Of a DNA stretch of 64,000 nt, positions 19,201 to 27,860 are shown piece by piece. The notes below the pieces were generated by a model. The model did no database searches. It had not been told where the DNA came from and worked only from the letters and a program-made list of their open reading frames with translations. The DNA comes from Candidatus Tiddalikarchaeum anstoanum. Lineage in GTDB: Archaea; Nanobdellota; Nanobdellia; Tiddalikarchaeales; Tiddalikarchaeaceae. Each line of letters begins with the position of its first letter. The stretch's first letter is position 1. The translations under genes were made by a program, and so were the position numbers. The DNA is taken from contig CABMEV010000011.1 in assembly GCA_902385255.1 (NCBI GenBank), positions 1 through 64,000 on the forward strand, read 5' to 3'.

Positions 19201-20597
19201 CTATAAAAGCTTCACTTCCAAAAAGATTAGATGGGACTAATTCACAAACTCAGAATAATAATCCGCCTGTAATAAAAAAAGATGCAAAAGAGCAGGATAT
19301 ACCATTCGGACCTCCGCCTCCATTTAGACCTCCTGTTAATGGGCCAAATAATACAAACCCTATAGATATATCAAAATTAACTCCGCCTAAAGGGGCAGCA
19401 CAGCAATCAAAACTCGCACCTTTGGGAACGCAAGTTAAATCAGAAAATAAGCAGGCACAACAAGAGTTGCCGAATCTTACAGCGCCAAAAGAGGCAAAAA
19501 AAGCAAATGAAACAATAATACCTATCTCAGCGGCGATAAAGAATTTGCCGGAGTATAGAAGATTACAGAATATATTTGATGCTTCTAAACCTGACACTAC
19601 TCCTGAAATGATGGAAGAAGAGCTCATTAAATATTGTTTAAAACAAAATCCAGAACAAACACGCGAGGGTATAGAAGCAAGTGTTCAATATTTTGTACAG
19701 TCATTCCAGACGCTTGGTAAAAAAGAAGTTAATAGAATAAATATTTTAGCTGCAATATCATCTGGGCTTTCACCTGAAGAGATGTTAACTGAGATGGAAG
19801 ATTCATTAAGTGATTCCAGCCACAGCCAGAAAGGCAATGATTTAAATGATTTGCAAGAAACAATAAACAAACTTAACCAAATATCTCCTCCAGAAAATAA
19901 TCAAAATCAGGATGCAGCACCTATATCTAATTTGCCTGAAGAATTACCTCAAGAGAAGATAGTAGTGAAAAGGAAGGCAACAATACTATCATTAGAACAA
20001 GTAGCTCTTGAAATTGGCACTACACCTGCTAATTTATCGAATATTAAAAACATCCCGGACTCTCAAAAAGAGGCTTACATAATAAAAACTGCAAAGGTTA
20101 AACAAAAACCTATACCTGACAAAGATAGATTGTCAGAAATGGTATCATCCATAAACGGAGGGGATACGGTTAAAGAACCAGTACTGCATCTGGAAACGCC
20201 AAACCAAGCCATAAAAGAGGCACAGGATTATATACCGTCAAAAGATTTACCTCAGCATCCGCCAAAGTTAATACAGCCTCAGAATAAGAGTCCGCCCGTA
20301 ATAAAACAGGATGCAAGCCAGAATGTCAAACCTATTATCAATCAGACACCAGTAAAACAGGATGCGAATCAGCAAAGTGTTAAACCATTAATTAATCAGG
20401 TGCAGCCTAATAACGGCGGTTTATCAATTAAGAACGCGGCAGACAGGATAGGTTCAACTCCTGAACAGTTGGCGAATATTAAGACTTTGTCAGAACAACA
20501 GATTAGGGCGTTCATAACAAATACTGCAACTAGAAAGCAGAAGAAGCAGCTTAGCAGTGATGAATTAAACGATATTGTGACTGCTATAAAAAAGTAA
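16257..20597 (+). CDS. Giant modular cytoplasmic protein (1446 aa)
   Basis: Long intact ORF; no signal peptide or TM segment; helical N-terminal half, repeated modules, P/Q/N-rich linkers, duplicated C-terminal module. Confidence 0.75.
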   Translation: MSLNESESKIFECLKNKIVEYSANLNINFNMNSFKNKLLDYIINLKVTTTDPDLPSKLTNSILQYLANNDKPFEELNAIQFFENYLHVDSNPENKKQIEFLKKFQTLYGVSKNKEGIFIDKAPKLQEFYKTCYEDEDENNYLTFIKNFEENIVPLFKSIVSIDKEAIKSEVVDDSLENIKKSIKQNPDKRKYASNIIEITKPKFNELFNIYTGLDDCNNLNSSVKENFSELVQNLEDIIYENDSDGRGAIDTDFFKLIQDKKNVDVIIKKNNLVKPTTKADYFKETLKFLSQEFEEFSKKNSKFINDSQIYVKCGKEEYKNTKQADVYNKIADKETIEFIYKLMVYLSNFKNIIPLQQIFEKKYLGNNILQFNITDDILLPGHQNKGDSIILQGKTLYDDCLTKIAALDFIKASDKNEKLKDFLGLIDKNRMSDIDRTSSISKFRELFEKFYTLFNGKTKIQPSDEEQPNNANPVNDQKSIFKIYKIDNDYRLIRIEKRPRILATLEVGLFLQNLYQLIKQINPNTDLDAKLSLEDQRAIAADFFLSKDYDGRKKILNDIKGDVLNVNEARNEMLQEITNLKTEKKSQKAKSQFETFLEFVSNLSFADEKEKNDAVSKLSTVAQLKRDSLDSITMEYKKKNDKQIEVVINYGPGRTTKIYLPANVPIETYLGAPQKLSSPLANTPVHMRAKKENNQSPEEDNLETTISDFNPDMFIDPTSDWSAWLKKVKQANPSISVETVMNDLVTSYEATQILIGSKIRKNNLSDKYPTDNPSLTIKIENGKLVYSLSIGDKTYEQLNKEVNQFLSLKKKTQMMQEPVETEIPSQEPIIVQPLVLPRFKHGKKYTETPELRTWLDTAFGCCDGNEQRSKDGIFNTLISELDFVEKNCKLPTRETPTVILSVENGKINIDFDKIDKERYARRRQNQANTPEPNANQNNGPKLNEEPVDMDNLQEMIHKASNAPVKQELNIPSVTNGSKIDAIKASLPKRLDGTNSQTQNNNPPVIKKDAKEQDIPFGPPPPFRPPVNGPNNTNPIDISKLTPPKGAAQQSKLAPLGTQVKSENKQAQQELPNLTAPKEAKKANETIIPISAAIKNLPEYRRLQNIFDASKPDTTPEMMEEELIKYCLKQNPEQTREGIEASVQYFVQSFQTLGKKEVNRINILAAISSGLSPEEMLTEMEDSLSDSSHSQKGNDLNDLQETINKLNQISPPENNQNQDAAPISNLPEELPQEKIVVKRKATILSLEQVALEIGTTPANLSNIKNIPDSQKEAYIIKTAKVKQKPIPDKDRLSEMVSSINGGDTVKEPVLHLETPNQAIKEAQDYIPSKDLPQHPPKLIQPQNKSPPVIKQDASQNVKPIINQTPVKQDANQQSVKPLINQVQPNNGGLSIKNAADRIGSTPEQLANIKTLSEQQIRAFITNTATRKQKKQLSSDELNDIVTAIKK
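20292..20399 (+). repeat. Two ~54-bp tandem repeat units inside the giant gene
   Basis: Units encode PPVIKQDASQNVKPIINQ and TPVKQDANQQSVKPLINQ; related PPVIKKDAKEQ at ~19262. Confidence 0.75.
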
Positions 20598-20646
20598 GTG
20601 TATAGTTATCTTTAAAAACAGGAAAAACTCTTCAAATTATTCAATT

Positions 20647-21504
20647 ATGATATTAACCAGTTCAGACCTTGTTTTTTATGCAACCAAGTTAACTAATATT
20701 CTCAGTAAAGAAACAGGTATAGAGGAATTTAGCACTGTGGGCAGCACAGTAAAATACTATATTTCTTATGTTAATAAGGAAAAAAATGCAAGGGAGGCAT
20801 TTAACAGAAACCCCCCAGCTCCGAATGCAGCATTCGATGCAGCAAGATTCAGGACTGAGCAGTTGGAAGAAGGATTAGGGAATTTAAGCCCTGAAGAAAA
20901 ACATGAAAAAATCAGCCTGAGAAAAAAAGCATTAGAGATCGGATTAGTGCTTTATAAAAACGAAGTCTCCAGAGAGTTATCAAAAACGTTTGAAGATGAA
21001 GAAAAGATAAAAAGCGACCCCTTAACACTTTATGCTTATATTGCTAACAAGGAAAACTGCTCCGTTAAAAATTTGTTCCAATACTATGCTAAGGTTAAAG
21101 CATTAAATAATTTAGAGGATATACCTGTGAAAAAATGGGGTTTCCATAAAAAGAAGGCGCAGACTGCAGTTGAAGACTCTAAAAATCTGCTTGACAAGTA
21201 CAAGGAAACGGATAATTTAATCACAGAAAACGGATTCAGCATCTTAGACGAAGTCAATAAAGTTAAGAAATTTTCAATGGATTATGCTAAGAAGATGATA
21301 ACTTGCAAAGAATACGTGTTAAGCCAGGTTAAGACTGATGAGGATGTATTGAAAACAATTGATTACTTGAGGATAATATCTAATAATTCAAAAAACAGGA
21401 ATAAGGATGTTGTTTTAAATGAAGAGTTTAAAAATATAGCAGGCAGAAGGGACTTTAAGAAGCTTGATTTTTCAAGTATTGAACCTTTTTATGCAGTGCA
21501 ATAA
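20647..21504 (+). CDS. Hypothetical helical protein (285 aa)
   Basis: ORF immediately downstream of giant gene. Confidence 0.6.
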   Translation: MILTSSDLVFYATKLTNILSKETGIEEFSTVGSTVKYYISYVNKEKNAREAFNRNPPAPNAAFDAARFRTEQLEEGLGNLSPEEKHEKISLRKKALEIGLVLYKNEVSRELSKTFEDEEKIKSDPLTLYAYIANKENCSVKNLFQYYAKVKALNNLEDIPVKKWGFHKKKAQTAVEDSKNLLDKYKETDNLITENGFSILDEVNKVKKFSMDYAKKMITCKEYVLSQVKTDEDVLKTIDYLRIISNNSKNRNKDVVLNEEFKNIAGRRDFKKLDFSSIEPFYAVQ

Positions 21505-21609
21505 AGAAGGTAGAAAAGCCGTATTTCCCTTAATTAACAGTTTTAGAGTCCTAGAGCAACATATTTAAAGAGAATTATTTCTAATTATTCACTAAGAGGT
21601 AGTAAAAAA

Positions 21610-22650
21610 ATGGCTGATGGTTTAATTGATGCAGTATTAAAAATGGAAGGACACTTCGATAATGGAATATATAGTAATAGTAAAAAGACTGAAGAAAAGC
21701 CAGCTATCATAGAAGTTCCGGATAATATATATTCTAAACCTAAGAGTACTATCAGCAAGTTTGGAGCAACATTCATTGTAGATCATGAAAATCCTGAAAA
21801 AAGCAAATATGAATCAAGGGAGAATGCCAGACTTGACAGTTTATTGAATTATAAAGATATTAGCAAAGTATCAAAGTATAAAACAGATAAAGACACAGCT
21901 GCAGGATTATTGAAAATCATAGGAAGCCTCAACCAGTTAATAGATGAGAATGGAAAACCTGTTTATATCCAGAAAAATAAAGCAGGGGAAGATGAGATTA
22001 ATAATAACGAATATGAAAAATTATTATTAAACAAGGATTTAACACAGACAAGGCTATTATATACGTTCTGTGAAAACTTAACTCACATTCAAATACCAGG
22101 AATGCCTTGTGATAAACAACATCACGTAGGAGACTTTATCACACTTGATAATATGAGTTTCAACAGGTCATTTGATGTAACAGGCAAAACGATTCCAAAT
22201 AATGAAATATTAATTTACATGTTTAAGGAAGTAACCGCTTTCCTAAAAGAAAGTAGCACTGGCAACTACAAATCGACAACCCTTCCTGGATTATTTGCAG
22301 ACGCATTAGGAGCCTTAAAGGAGAACATAAATGACAAGCAGTTTGAACAAATAATGACCAGCGTAAAAGAGGGTAATATTAAAACATTGACTGCTGCGTG
22401 CAGTTACCATTGTGAAAGGCTGCAGAAAGAGCAAAAAGCATCACCTGAAAAATATTATGACAGCTTAGTAAAAGGAGCTTTCAAAGACTTAAAGACATAT
22501 ATAACTAACTCAATAACTAATAAGGAACAAAAGCCTAACTTCACAAGATTAGAGCAATTATCTCGCGAGTATTTAGACATCAACAAAGATGCTAACACTT
22601 CAGACGAGGAAAAAGAGAAAAAGAAAAAGACATATCTTAGCTGGTTCTGA
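21610..22650 (+). CDS. Hypothetical protein (346 aa)
   Basis: ORF; no family recognised. Confidence 0.6.
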   Translation: MADGLIDAVLKMEGHFDNGIYSNSKKTEEKPAIIEVPDNIYSKPKSTISKFGATFIVDHENPEKSKYESRENARLDSLLNYKDISKVSKYKTDKDTAAGLLKIIGSLNQLIDENGKPVYIQKNKAGEDEINNNEYEKLLLNKDLTQTRLLYTFCENLTHIQIPGMPCDKQHHVGDFITLDNMSFNRSFDVTGKTIPNNEILIYMFKEVTAFLKESSTGNYKSTTLPGLFADALGALKENINDKQFEQIMTSVKEGNIKTLTAACSYHCERLQKEQKASPEKYYDSLVKGAFKDLKTYITNSITNKEQKPNFTRLEQLSREYLDINKDANTSDEEKEKKKKTYLSWF

Positions 22651-22664
22651 AAAAAAAAGAAAAA

Positions 22665-23459
22665 TTAGATTTTCTTTTTTAATTTATCTTCCATTACTTT
22701 GTTGAAACTTATAGTCTTCTTCAGGTACGCATCGTAATCTTTTCCTGTAATCTTTGTCAAGTCCCTGTGCTCTATCTTTTTGAACAATTTCTGCAAATCA
22801 ACGAATAATTTGACACTCTTAGCGTCCACTTTTATCCCTTTAAGCATTAAAGGCACTTTATCAGGGCTTGGAGGAACTTGTCCGTAAGCCATCAAAGTTG
22901 ACTGGCTGGCGTCTAATGCGCTCAGGTATAATTCCTGTGCCGCGGATAACAAGTTGATTAATCCTTTCAACTTATGAGTTTCCACTCTTGATGCTAAGTT
23001 AAGTATTGCTTCCGCGCTTGGCCTTAATCTTCCCTTAAGCAGCAATACCTTTAGTGGCGAAAAGAATCCTGTGTCAATAATAGGTATTCCATCCCTTAAT
23101 ACATTAAACACTACAGGTTCGCCGTTTATCAGGTTCTCCCAGAATACAGTCAGCGTCACTGTGTTTACGTGGAGTTTATCGCTTGTTTTCATTATTGACT
23201 CATTAATCTGTTTCTGGAAGTAGATTTTGAAATTATTGTCAGACACTACTTCTGCATCGTTGAAAACAATCAGTATATCTATATCTCCTCTGTGTTCTTT
23301 CTTTACTGCTCCGCTTCCGAAGAAGATTACGCTTTTTATCACTCCGCTAAATTCAGGGTAAACCCTGTTTGCGAATTTAAGAGCTAAGTCATAATCTTCG
23401 CCGTACATATTATCTAAATTATTTTTTTCTTTTTTCTCATCAACCATATTTTTTTTCAC
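22665..23459 (-). CDS. Pol-beta superfamily nucleotidyltransferase-domain protein (NTase-2)
   Basis: FGSGAVKKEHRGDIDILIVF; shared FWxxxxNGxPVxFxxLRDxxxxxDTGFF with NTase-1. Confidence 0.8.
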   Translation of the reverse strand: MKKNMVDEKKEKNNLDNMYGEDYDLALKFANRVYPEFSGVIKSVIFFGSGAVKKEHRGDIDILIVFNDAEVVSDNNFKIYFQKQINESIMKTSDKLHVNTVTLTVFWENLINGEPVVFNVLRDGIPIIDTGFFSPLKVLLLKGRLRPSAEAILNLASRVETHKLKGLINLLSAAQELYLSALDASQSTLMAYGQVPPSPDKVPLMLKGIKVDAKSVKLFVDLQKLFKKIEHRDLTKITGKDYDAYLKKTISFNKVMEDKLKKKI

Positions 23460-23476
23460 ACCTCAAATTTTTTCTT

Positions 23477-25207
23477 TTACTCAGTAGGGGTTTCTGTAAA
23501 CTCATCTTTAGGCTTTCCTCCGCCCGCTCCGAACGTGCTTTGCAATCCTGCAAAAGGTCCTCCCCAGCTTGACCAGTGCATTTGTGACAAGTTATGACCG
23601 TAGTTTACGTTGCGCATCGAGTAAGGCGTTGAAAAATCAAGCCCTATATCCCTTGATGTTGGACTTGCATAAGTTGAGTATATAGGCGAGCCAAGACCCA
23701 TAACATTTGATAACGACTGGAATGCTTTGTCAAACTCTCCTTCCTGGGCGAACGCTTCAAACTGCATAGTTCCCTTAAAACCATTCTCTTTTAGTATCTT
23801 CATGAATTCATCCATTTGGACGTCTCCTCTTCCTATCATCATGTGCGAGTCGACTCCGAATTCACCCATATTATCAGCCAAGTGTACTGCTTTAACTCCT
23901 TTCTTCGCCAATGTCGTTGCTAATTCCTGCAGGTCTTCATTAGTGTATTTCCTGTCAGTTCCCGGCTTAATCTGCTGCTTTAACGTGTTTAAGTGCCCGG
24001 TGTCAAAAGTTATTCCAATTAATTCTTCTGATTTCTTTTTAGCATCTTCTCTTGACAGTTTCTCATCTTTTTCCAGCATTTCTGCAAATTTTTTCCTCGA
24101 CTTGTCAACCCATCCTGTTAATAGTTCAGGATCGCTTCCAAGCTGCCATCCTGGCTCGTTCTCGAAAGCGAGCACTGGCTTAGTGTCTGTCTTGAATGCA
24201 GTCATTGCAAGTTTTGCAACCTGGTCAGGCACTATATCATTGCTGTAATCGGTTAATGATACGAATTGGCGTCTGTTTTCTTCCCCTGCCCCGAATGTTG
24301 CTTCAATCCTTTGTATTGCCCTAGTTTCAGAAAGTATAGTTAATTTTATGTCATCAGCTATTTTCGTGCCTTCAGGATAATTTCCTGTTTCTCTTAATTG
24401 TTTTAATCTTATCTGCGCATCAGCCAAGTTTTTGTAGTGCTCGCTGAGTGCTGTCCTGTTCTGCATGGCTATGCTTTTTTCAGGAGTAATTTTGAACATT
24501 ACATTGCCGTTTTTGTCCATCGTGTTTTGGACTTCTTCATATAATAGTGATGCTCCTTCTCCCATTCCTTTAGGCAGTCTTTCAAATCTTGTGTCAACAG
24601 GCATTATTTGTCCAGTGTCCTTGTTCACTACTGAATTTCTCTCGCCGAGTATTGGTTTTCCGTCATTGTCTCTAAATCCTGAATCGAATACTGTCTTTAC
24701 TGCTGCGGGACCGTTCGTAGTGTGCAGGCTTATTACTGGATTTTCTAACCCTGCCGCTTTTGCGATATTATCCGCCTGTTCGATGCTTGATTTTAATATG
24801 TTAAAATGTTCAGCTCTCTGCTGTCCTGATATCGCCTGCTGCTGGCCTTCCTTTCCTCCAAGCCCCATGATGTCAACTATCGGCGCGTGAAGCACGAAGT
24901 TAGTCTTGTTAATGTACATTAATTCACCGACTGCGTTCTGCTGCAGTTTGCTGAATCGTTCTATCTGTGAAGGCAATGCCTGGTCTCCTCTTGCCATGTT
25001 CGGCTCCATTAATGTTATCATGACACTTGGAAGTCCGTGGCGTATTGCTGCATCAACTCCCTGTAGCGGTGTCTTCTGGGGGTGGAAGCTTTCACCTAAT
25101 GTAACGTTTTGATAAATTGCTGGAGGCTGATTTCTTTTCTCCTCTTCAGCAAGAGTGAAATAACTGCTAGTATCTGTTACTGTGAAGTACTTATCATCAA
25201 ATACCAT
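23477..25207 (-). CDS. Xylose isomerase-like / AP endonuclease 2-type TIM-barrel protein
   Basis: NFVLHAP, PVISLHTTNG, PVLAFENEPG, TFDTGHLN, AVHLADN, MIGRGDVQ, MQFEAF: metal-ligand pattern of the TIM-barrel family. Confidence 0.75.
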   Translation of the reverse strand: MVFDDKYFTVTDTSSYFTLAEEEKRNQPPAIYQNVTLGESFHPQKTPLQGVDAAIRHGLPSVMITLMEPNMARGDQALPSQIERFSKLQQNAVGELMYINKTNFVLHAPIVDIMGLGGKEGQQQAISGQQRAEHFNILKSSIEQADNIAKAAGLENPVISLHTTNGPAAVKTVFDSGFRDNDGKPILGERNSVVNKDTGQIMPVDTRFERLPKGMGEGASLLYEEVQNTMDKNGNVMFKITPEKSIAMQNRTALSEHYKNLADAQIRLKQLRETGNYPEGTKIADDIKLTILSETRAIQRIEATFGAGEENRRQFVSLTDYSNDIVPDQVAKLAMTAFKTDTKPVLAFENEPGWQLGSDPELLTGWVDKSRKKFAEMLEKDEKLSREDAKKKSEELIGITFDTGHLNTLKQQIKPGTDRKYTNEDLQELATTLAKKGVKAVHLADNMGEFGVDSHMMIGRGDVQMDEFMKILKENGFKGTMQFEAFAQEGEFDKAFQSLSNVMGLGSPIYSTYASPTSRDIGLDFSTPYSMRNVNYGHNLSQMHWSSWGGPFAGLQSTFGAGGGKPKDEFTETPTE

Positions 25208-25240
25208 AATAGAATAAGGGGTAATTGTTTTTTATAACTC

Positions 25241-26656
25241 TTACGAGAGAGGTCCCGTCCAAGTCATCCAGCCGTTCTCATCCTTGAAATTCTCATAAGA
25301 TTCGAACGTGCTTTTTATCATATCACTTGTCATATTCTTCAGATCGTTTTCTAACTTGTACCTCTTCAATTCAGGGCCTGCTTCTTCCTCGCTTTTTTTC
25401 TCAGCTGGCTTGAATAATCCGCTAAATACGTTAAGCAACGGCTCGAAAGGGTATAATAGGAATTCGAAAGGTTTAGGTTCGTTAGGTTTAGGTTTCTCTG
25501 CCTCTTTAAACTGTCCTCCTGTCACGTACTTCTGGAGGTCGTCTTTTATGGCGTCCAGGCTGTTTCCAACTATATCTTTTAAGAAGTCAATATCCTCCAA
25601 TGTTTCAATTTGAACCATATCGTTGTATTGCTCGTTGGTCATTACGTAAGGCGTGTAAGTTACTTCAACTCTGAAAACGTGCTGGTAAGATTGTCCCTGT
25701 TCAGTCCTTGTGAGTATTGGTCTTGTTCTAAACTGGAAGTCGACATTTGCAAATCCTGTGACTAGCATGCTCTTCTGAGGTTTTGCTTTATTTATTCCTC
25801 CTTTGAATGCCCTGACTCGCGCGGTTATTAAGCTGCTGTCAAATCCAGGTATTAGTTCGGCGCTTGTTACTCCGCTGCTTATCTCCAATTGTTTCATAAG
25901 AATGTAATAAGGTTTTGCCCATTCGACCTGCATTTTCAAACTTTCAACCTGGCTTGTCAAGAACTGCATCTGGATTTTCTTTCGTCCTCTTATGTCTTTC
26001 TCGTACTCTTTACTCCAGTTTAAGTATTCGTTAAAGCGGTCTTTCAAAATACGCTTTATCCTGTCGTTAACTTTCAAATCATCAATGCTTTTTAAGTCGC
26101 TGACTACCATGAATGAGTCTCTTAACGCCACGAATTCTAATCCTTGGGTTGTGCTCATCTGGTGAATGCTTCCTCTTCCTTTCTTGATGTCAACCTCATC
26201 CAAATATATCCTTTTTAGGTTCTGCTCTGCTGCGAATTTCTTGATTGAATCCCCTCTTGATATATCATCAAATATGTGGATTATCAAATCAAACTCCCTT
26301 AATGAGTATATTAACTTAGTGACTGTTTGTATGATCCCTGTTATTATCTGCATTGACTTGTCAAACTGTTCTTTAGCGTAAGCTTTTCTCTGCGAGACGT
26401 CCCCGTAAAATCCGCTGGTGGGGCTTGCTGCCATAGTCTGGCTTACTTTGGCAAGGTCAAAATCACCTATTGCTCTTAACTCGTCAAGAATCATGAGATA
26501 ATATTTTGATAAAGATTGAAAAGGTGTGTTTACTTGGATATAATATTTTACAGGCCAGCCGTCAATATCTTTAGCTTGGAAGTCTTTTAAGTGGTCTTTC
26601 CACCATTCCTTTTTAACCTTCTTCTCGGCGTCTGTTAATTTTTTCGTTTCAGCCAT
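25241..26656 (-). CDS. Hypothetical protein (471 aa)
   Basis: ORF, first gene of the 26656->22665 run. Confidence 0.6.
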   Translation of the reverse strand: MAETKKLTDAEKKVKKEWWKDHLKDFQAKDIDGWPVKYYIQVNTPFQSLSKYYLMILDELRAIGDFDLAKVSQTMAASPTSGFYGDVSQRKAYAKEQFDKSMQIITGIIQTVTKLIYSLREFDLIIHIFDDISRGDSIKKFAAEQNLKRIYLDEVDIKKGRGSIHQMSTTQGLEFVALRDSFMVVSDLKSIDDLKVNDRIKRILKDRFNEYLNWSKEYEKDIRGRKKIQMQFLTSQVESLKMQVEWAKPYYILMKQLEISSGVTSAELIPGFDSSLITARVRAFKGGINKAKPQKSMLVTGFANVDFQFRTRPILTRTEQGQSYQHVFRVEVTYTPYVMTNEQYNDMVQIETLEDIDFLKDIVGNSLDAIKDDLQKYVTGGQFKEAEKPKPNEPKPFEFLLYPFEPLLNVFSGLFKPAEKKSEEEAGPELKRYKLENDLKNMTSDMIKSTFESYENFKDENGWMTWTGPLS

Positions 26657-26724
26657 TTATTAGTTAAAACGTACTCTTTTTTATTATTAAAATCTTTTTA
26701 AAATAAGAAAATCTCTTCTAAGTC

Positions 26725-27087
26725 ATGGCTATTTTCGGGTTGGGTAAGAAAAAAGCGGATAAATCCCCAATTAGCGACAAGAATCTTAAAAATCCTTATG
26801 AGAACTTAAAGGGGGAGGATTTGGTTAAGAAGAGTGTTACTGAGGAAGAAGTGGGCAGTGAGGAAGTAACTGGGATAAAATTCGACTCGAGAATGAATGG
26901 GGAAGACCCTTTTTCAATACCTTTACCTAATGTCACATCAAAAGGTGAACCGTTCAAAGCTGACATCCTTACAGTTAATGACGAAATATCGGATATTAAG
27001 GTGCAGTTAAAGAGCATGAGTGTGCAGTTAAATAATGTTATAAAACTCGTTGAAGACTTGGAGAAGAAAAGGTTGAAGAATTCATGA
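26725..27087 (+). CDS. Small hypothetical protein with C-terminal coiled coil
   Basis: TVNDEISDIKVQLKSMSVQLNNVIKLVEDLEKKRLK; overlaps the DUF63 start. Confidence 0.55.
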   Translation: MAIFGLGKKKADKSPISDKNLKNPYENLKGEDLVKKSVTEEEVGSEEVTGIKFDSRMNGEDPFSIPLPNVTSKGEPFKADILTVNDEISDIKVQLKSMSVQLNNVIKLVEDLEKKRLKNS

Positions 27088-27860
27088 ATTGGTCAAGTTT
27101 CTTTTATGATAATTTCATTAGCGGCTGGAATAATCCTGAACATTACAACTGGTTCAGCACTTTAGCTTACGCAGTTATTGCGTTATTATTGGTCACGTTG
27201 TCTTACCGGGTGATGCGCAAGAAAATAGTTTTCTCGTACGCTACTGTTTTTGAGGTACTGCCTTTCATAATACTTGGCTGCATAGTCAGAGTGTTTGCTG
27301 ATTACGGCGTTTATCCCAGGTTCTTCTGGACTGTCACTCCCGGAGTATGGATTATATTTTTGGTGCTGATAGTTTGCACTCTGCTTTTGGATGCCGCATT
27401 TAAGACTAAAGGCTTAATTACAATTATACTGCCAACGATAGGCATCATCCCTCATCTTTTTTATTTCAGGATAATTAATCCTACAGCCGCGTTATACTTT
27501 GCATTCTTCTACGTACTCTCATTAATACCGTTTATCCTTCTTCGCAAGAAGTTTAAGTTGTTAAATGACGAGTTCAACTTCGCTGCTATAGCAAGCCAGT
27601 TGTTTGATGCGACGAGCAGTTTCGTCAACGTTGACTTCTTCCACTATGTTGAGATTCACGTAATAGGCGGATTCTTCGCTGACGTGTTCAACACCGGGTT
27701 CGTAATGTACCCTTTGAAACTGATTGTATTACTTCCTGTTCTTTACTATCTTGACAAGGAAACTGATATTAATTTCAAGAATTATCTTAAACTGATTATC
27801 TGCGTCTTAGGGCTTGGTCCCGGAATCAGGAATTTGATAACTGTCCTTCTTGGAGTCTAA
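27084..27860 (+). CDS. DUF63 family membrane protein
   Basis: Multi-TM; FEVLPFIILGCIVRVFADYGVYPRFFWTVTPGVW and AIASQLFDATSSFVNVDFFHYVEIHVIGG are DUF63-like. Confidence 0.85.
   Translation: MNWSSFFYDNFISGWNNPEHYNWFSTLAYAVIALLLVTLSYRVMRKKIVFSYATVFEVLPFIILGCIVRVFADYGVYPRFFWTVTPGVWIIFLVLIVCTLLLDAAFKTKGLITIILPTIGIIPHLFYFRIINPTAALYFAFFYVLSLIPFILLRKKFKLLNDEFNFAAIASQLFDATSSFVNVDFFHYVEIHVIGGFFADVFNTGFVMYPLKLIVLLPVLYYLDKETDINFKNYLKLIICVLGLGPGIRNLITVLLGV

Noticed and set aside
23727-24248. 173-aa plus-strand ORF antisense to TIM-barrel gene
   Set aside because: Overlaps entirely with a well-supported CDS; no family features.
24465-24890. 141-aa antisense ORF
   Set aside because: Same reason: shadow ORF of TIM-barrel gene.
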